NCBI GenBank assembly: GCA_013995675.1
Contig: VWRR01000005.1
Coordinates: 568,501 to 632,500 of the forward strand
Reading direction: 5' to 3'
Source: Cyanidiococcus yangmingshanensis
Lineage: Eukaryota; Rhodophyta; Bangiophyceae; Cyanidiales; Cyanidiaceae
DNA length: 64,000 nt
The notes beneath the pieces were generated by a model. It was given only the letters and a program-made list of their open reading frames with translations, did no database searches and had not been told where the DNA came from. This document shows positions 63,333-64,000 of the stretch, in pieces. Made by a program: the position numbers and the translations under genes. Every line of letters starts with the position of its first letter. Within the stretch, counting starts at the first letter, position 1.

Positions 63333-64000
63333 AGCAGATACGCTCTCTCGAGTTCCGAGTAGACCCGCCTATCTTTTACTTCTCGAAACAGGCCCGCTTC
63401 CCAGCGTGCTTGAAGATACGCCTTGCCAAGCGAGCCCCCAAATGTCTCCTTGTACGAGAGCCTGGGAGCGATCGATGAGCCCATTGTGTGCCCGTCCATG
63501 GCGACGCACGCCGTGGCGCCGACCCAGACTTGCGAAATGGTTTAAAAGTGTCCTTTTTCAGATAAAATACTCTATTGCCTGTGCGCCGTGATTGAGCGCG
63601 CGCTCGATGGCCGATTCGCAGCGGCGTGGCCAACGGCGGCACGCATCCGAGCGCCAGCGAACGAGAAAGTCATGCGTGTCTGCTCGCGTGTCCGCCTCAG
63701 CCGGGACTGATGCTGTCTAGAGCGCCACTCATACTAGCGGTTTCAGGTATGCCTCAGGATTCATGGAGTTGAAATGCCTCGATGTCTGTCAAGTAATCAG
63801 CGGTACGTGTTGACTTTTTTGCACGGGTACGCGAACCCGCTGGTTGGCGATCACTGAAGAATCCATAGACGGCATGCTGAAACAGTGATGCTTTCAATGA
63901 TCGGTGCGTACATCTGGAAGAGGGACATTTCATATCCGAGAGCTGTAGCTCGATGTATTGATGGATCAGTGGATTTGAACGCAATCAGGGTTAGCTGCCG
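63333..64000. other. Upstream region of RPLP0 to the right edge
   Basis: This holds the RPLP0 promoter region. AT-rich TTTAAAAG and CAGATAAAATAC near 63541-63570 are candidate core elements. A minus frame at 63754-63984 has no features. No further gene can be supported before the window ends. Confidence 0.4.

Overview
The window looks like nuclear DNA of a unicellular red alga of the Cyanidiophyceae (Cyanidioschyzon/Cyanidiococcus/Cyanidium type). The evidence is a base composition near half GC, long uninterrupted eukaryotic genes, a mixture of mitochondrial, plastid-type, peroxisomal and spindle proteins, a starch-binding protein, and above all a circularly permuted tRNA gene, a hallmark of this group. 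The genus is inference. Most genes read as a single exon; only the first gene offers convincing splice-site pairs.

Layout. 1-2365 (-): 5' part of a large helical-repeat protein running off the left edge. 2715-3014 (+): small tail-anchored protein. 3955-5478 (+): membrane protein with EGF-like repeats. 6799-8532 (+): RimO-type ribosomal S12 methylthiotransferase with a leader. 9263-11428 (-): HAT/TPR protein of the HCF107/Mbb1 type. 11811-22204 (-): about 3,400-residue protein of many ASH/MSP-type beta domains. 23036-24307 (+): mitochondrial-type uL4. 25328-28263 (-): SAPS (PP6 regulatory) protein with an LRR-like part. 28454-30133 (+): poly(A) polymerase. 32024-34151 (+): family X DNA polymerase. 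35312-36172 (-): mitochondrial carrier. 36794-36934: three 47-bp tandem repeats running into the start of a kinesin-7/CENP-E-like gene (36926-40544, +). 41288-41432 (-): permuted tRNA-Gln(CUG) gene. 42424-44288 (-): EF-hand type II NAD(P)H dehydrogenase. 44766-45629 (+): CBM20 protein. 46149-47399 (-): coiled-coil protein. 48829-49998 (-): glycolate oxidase ending in SKL. 50381-50540: 48-bp tandem repeats. 50843-52327 (-): HAD-type protein. 53901-55277 (+): lipoyl synthase. 56234-57430 (-): family 2 glycosyltransferase. 58135-59358 (-): AlkB-type alkane monooxygenase. 59736-61001 (+): ZIP/GufA metal transporter. 62361-63332 (-): ribosomal protein P0.

No operon-like grouping is visible; neighbours are mostly unrelated housekeeping genes. 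Loose themes are organelle metabolism (RimO, lipoyl synthase, NDH2, uL4, carrier, glycolate oxidase) and cell division (kinesin-7, coiled-coil protein and HAD protein, each with a KEN tripeptide).

A striking property is that many long genes are broken into frames. About fourteen transitions in seven genes are all +1 (one extra base on the coding strand); one further transition is ambiguous. Single-base insertions in the assembly are the simplest explanation, but recoding or tiny introns are not excluded. The two observations most worth following are the permuted tRNA gene and this one-directional frame displacement, followed by the AlkB-type hydroxylase and the giant ASH-domain protein.
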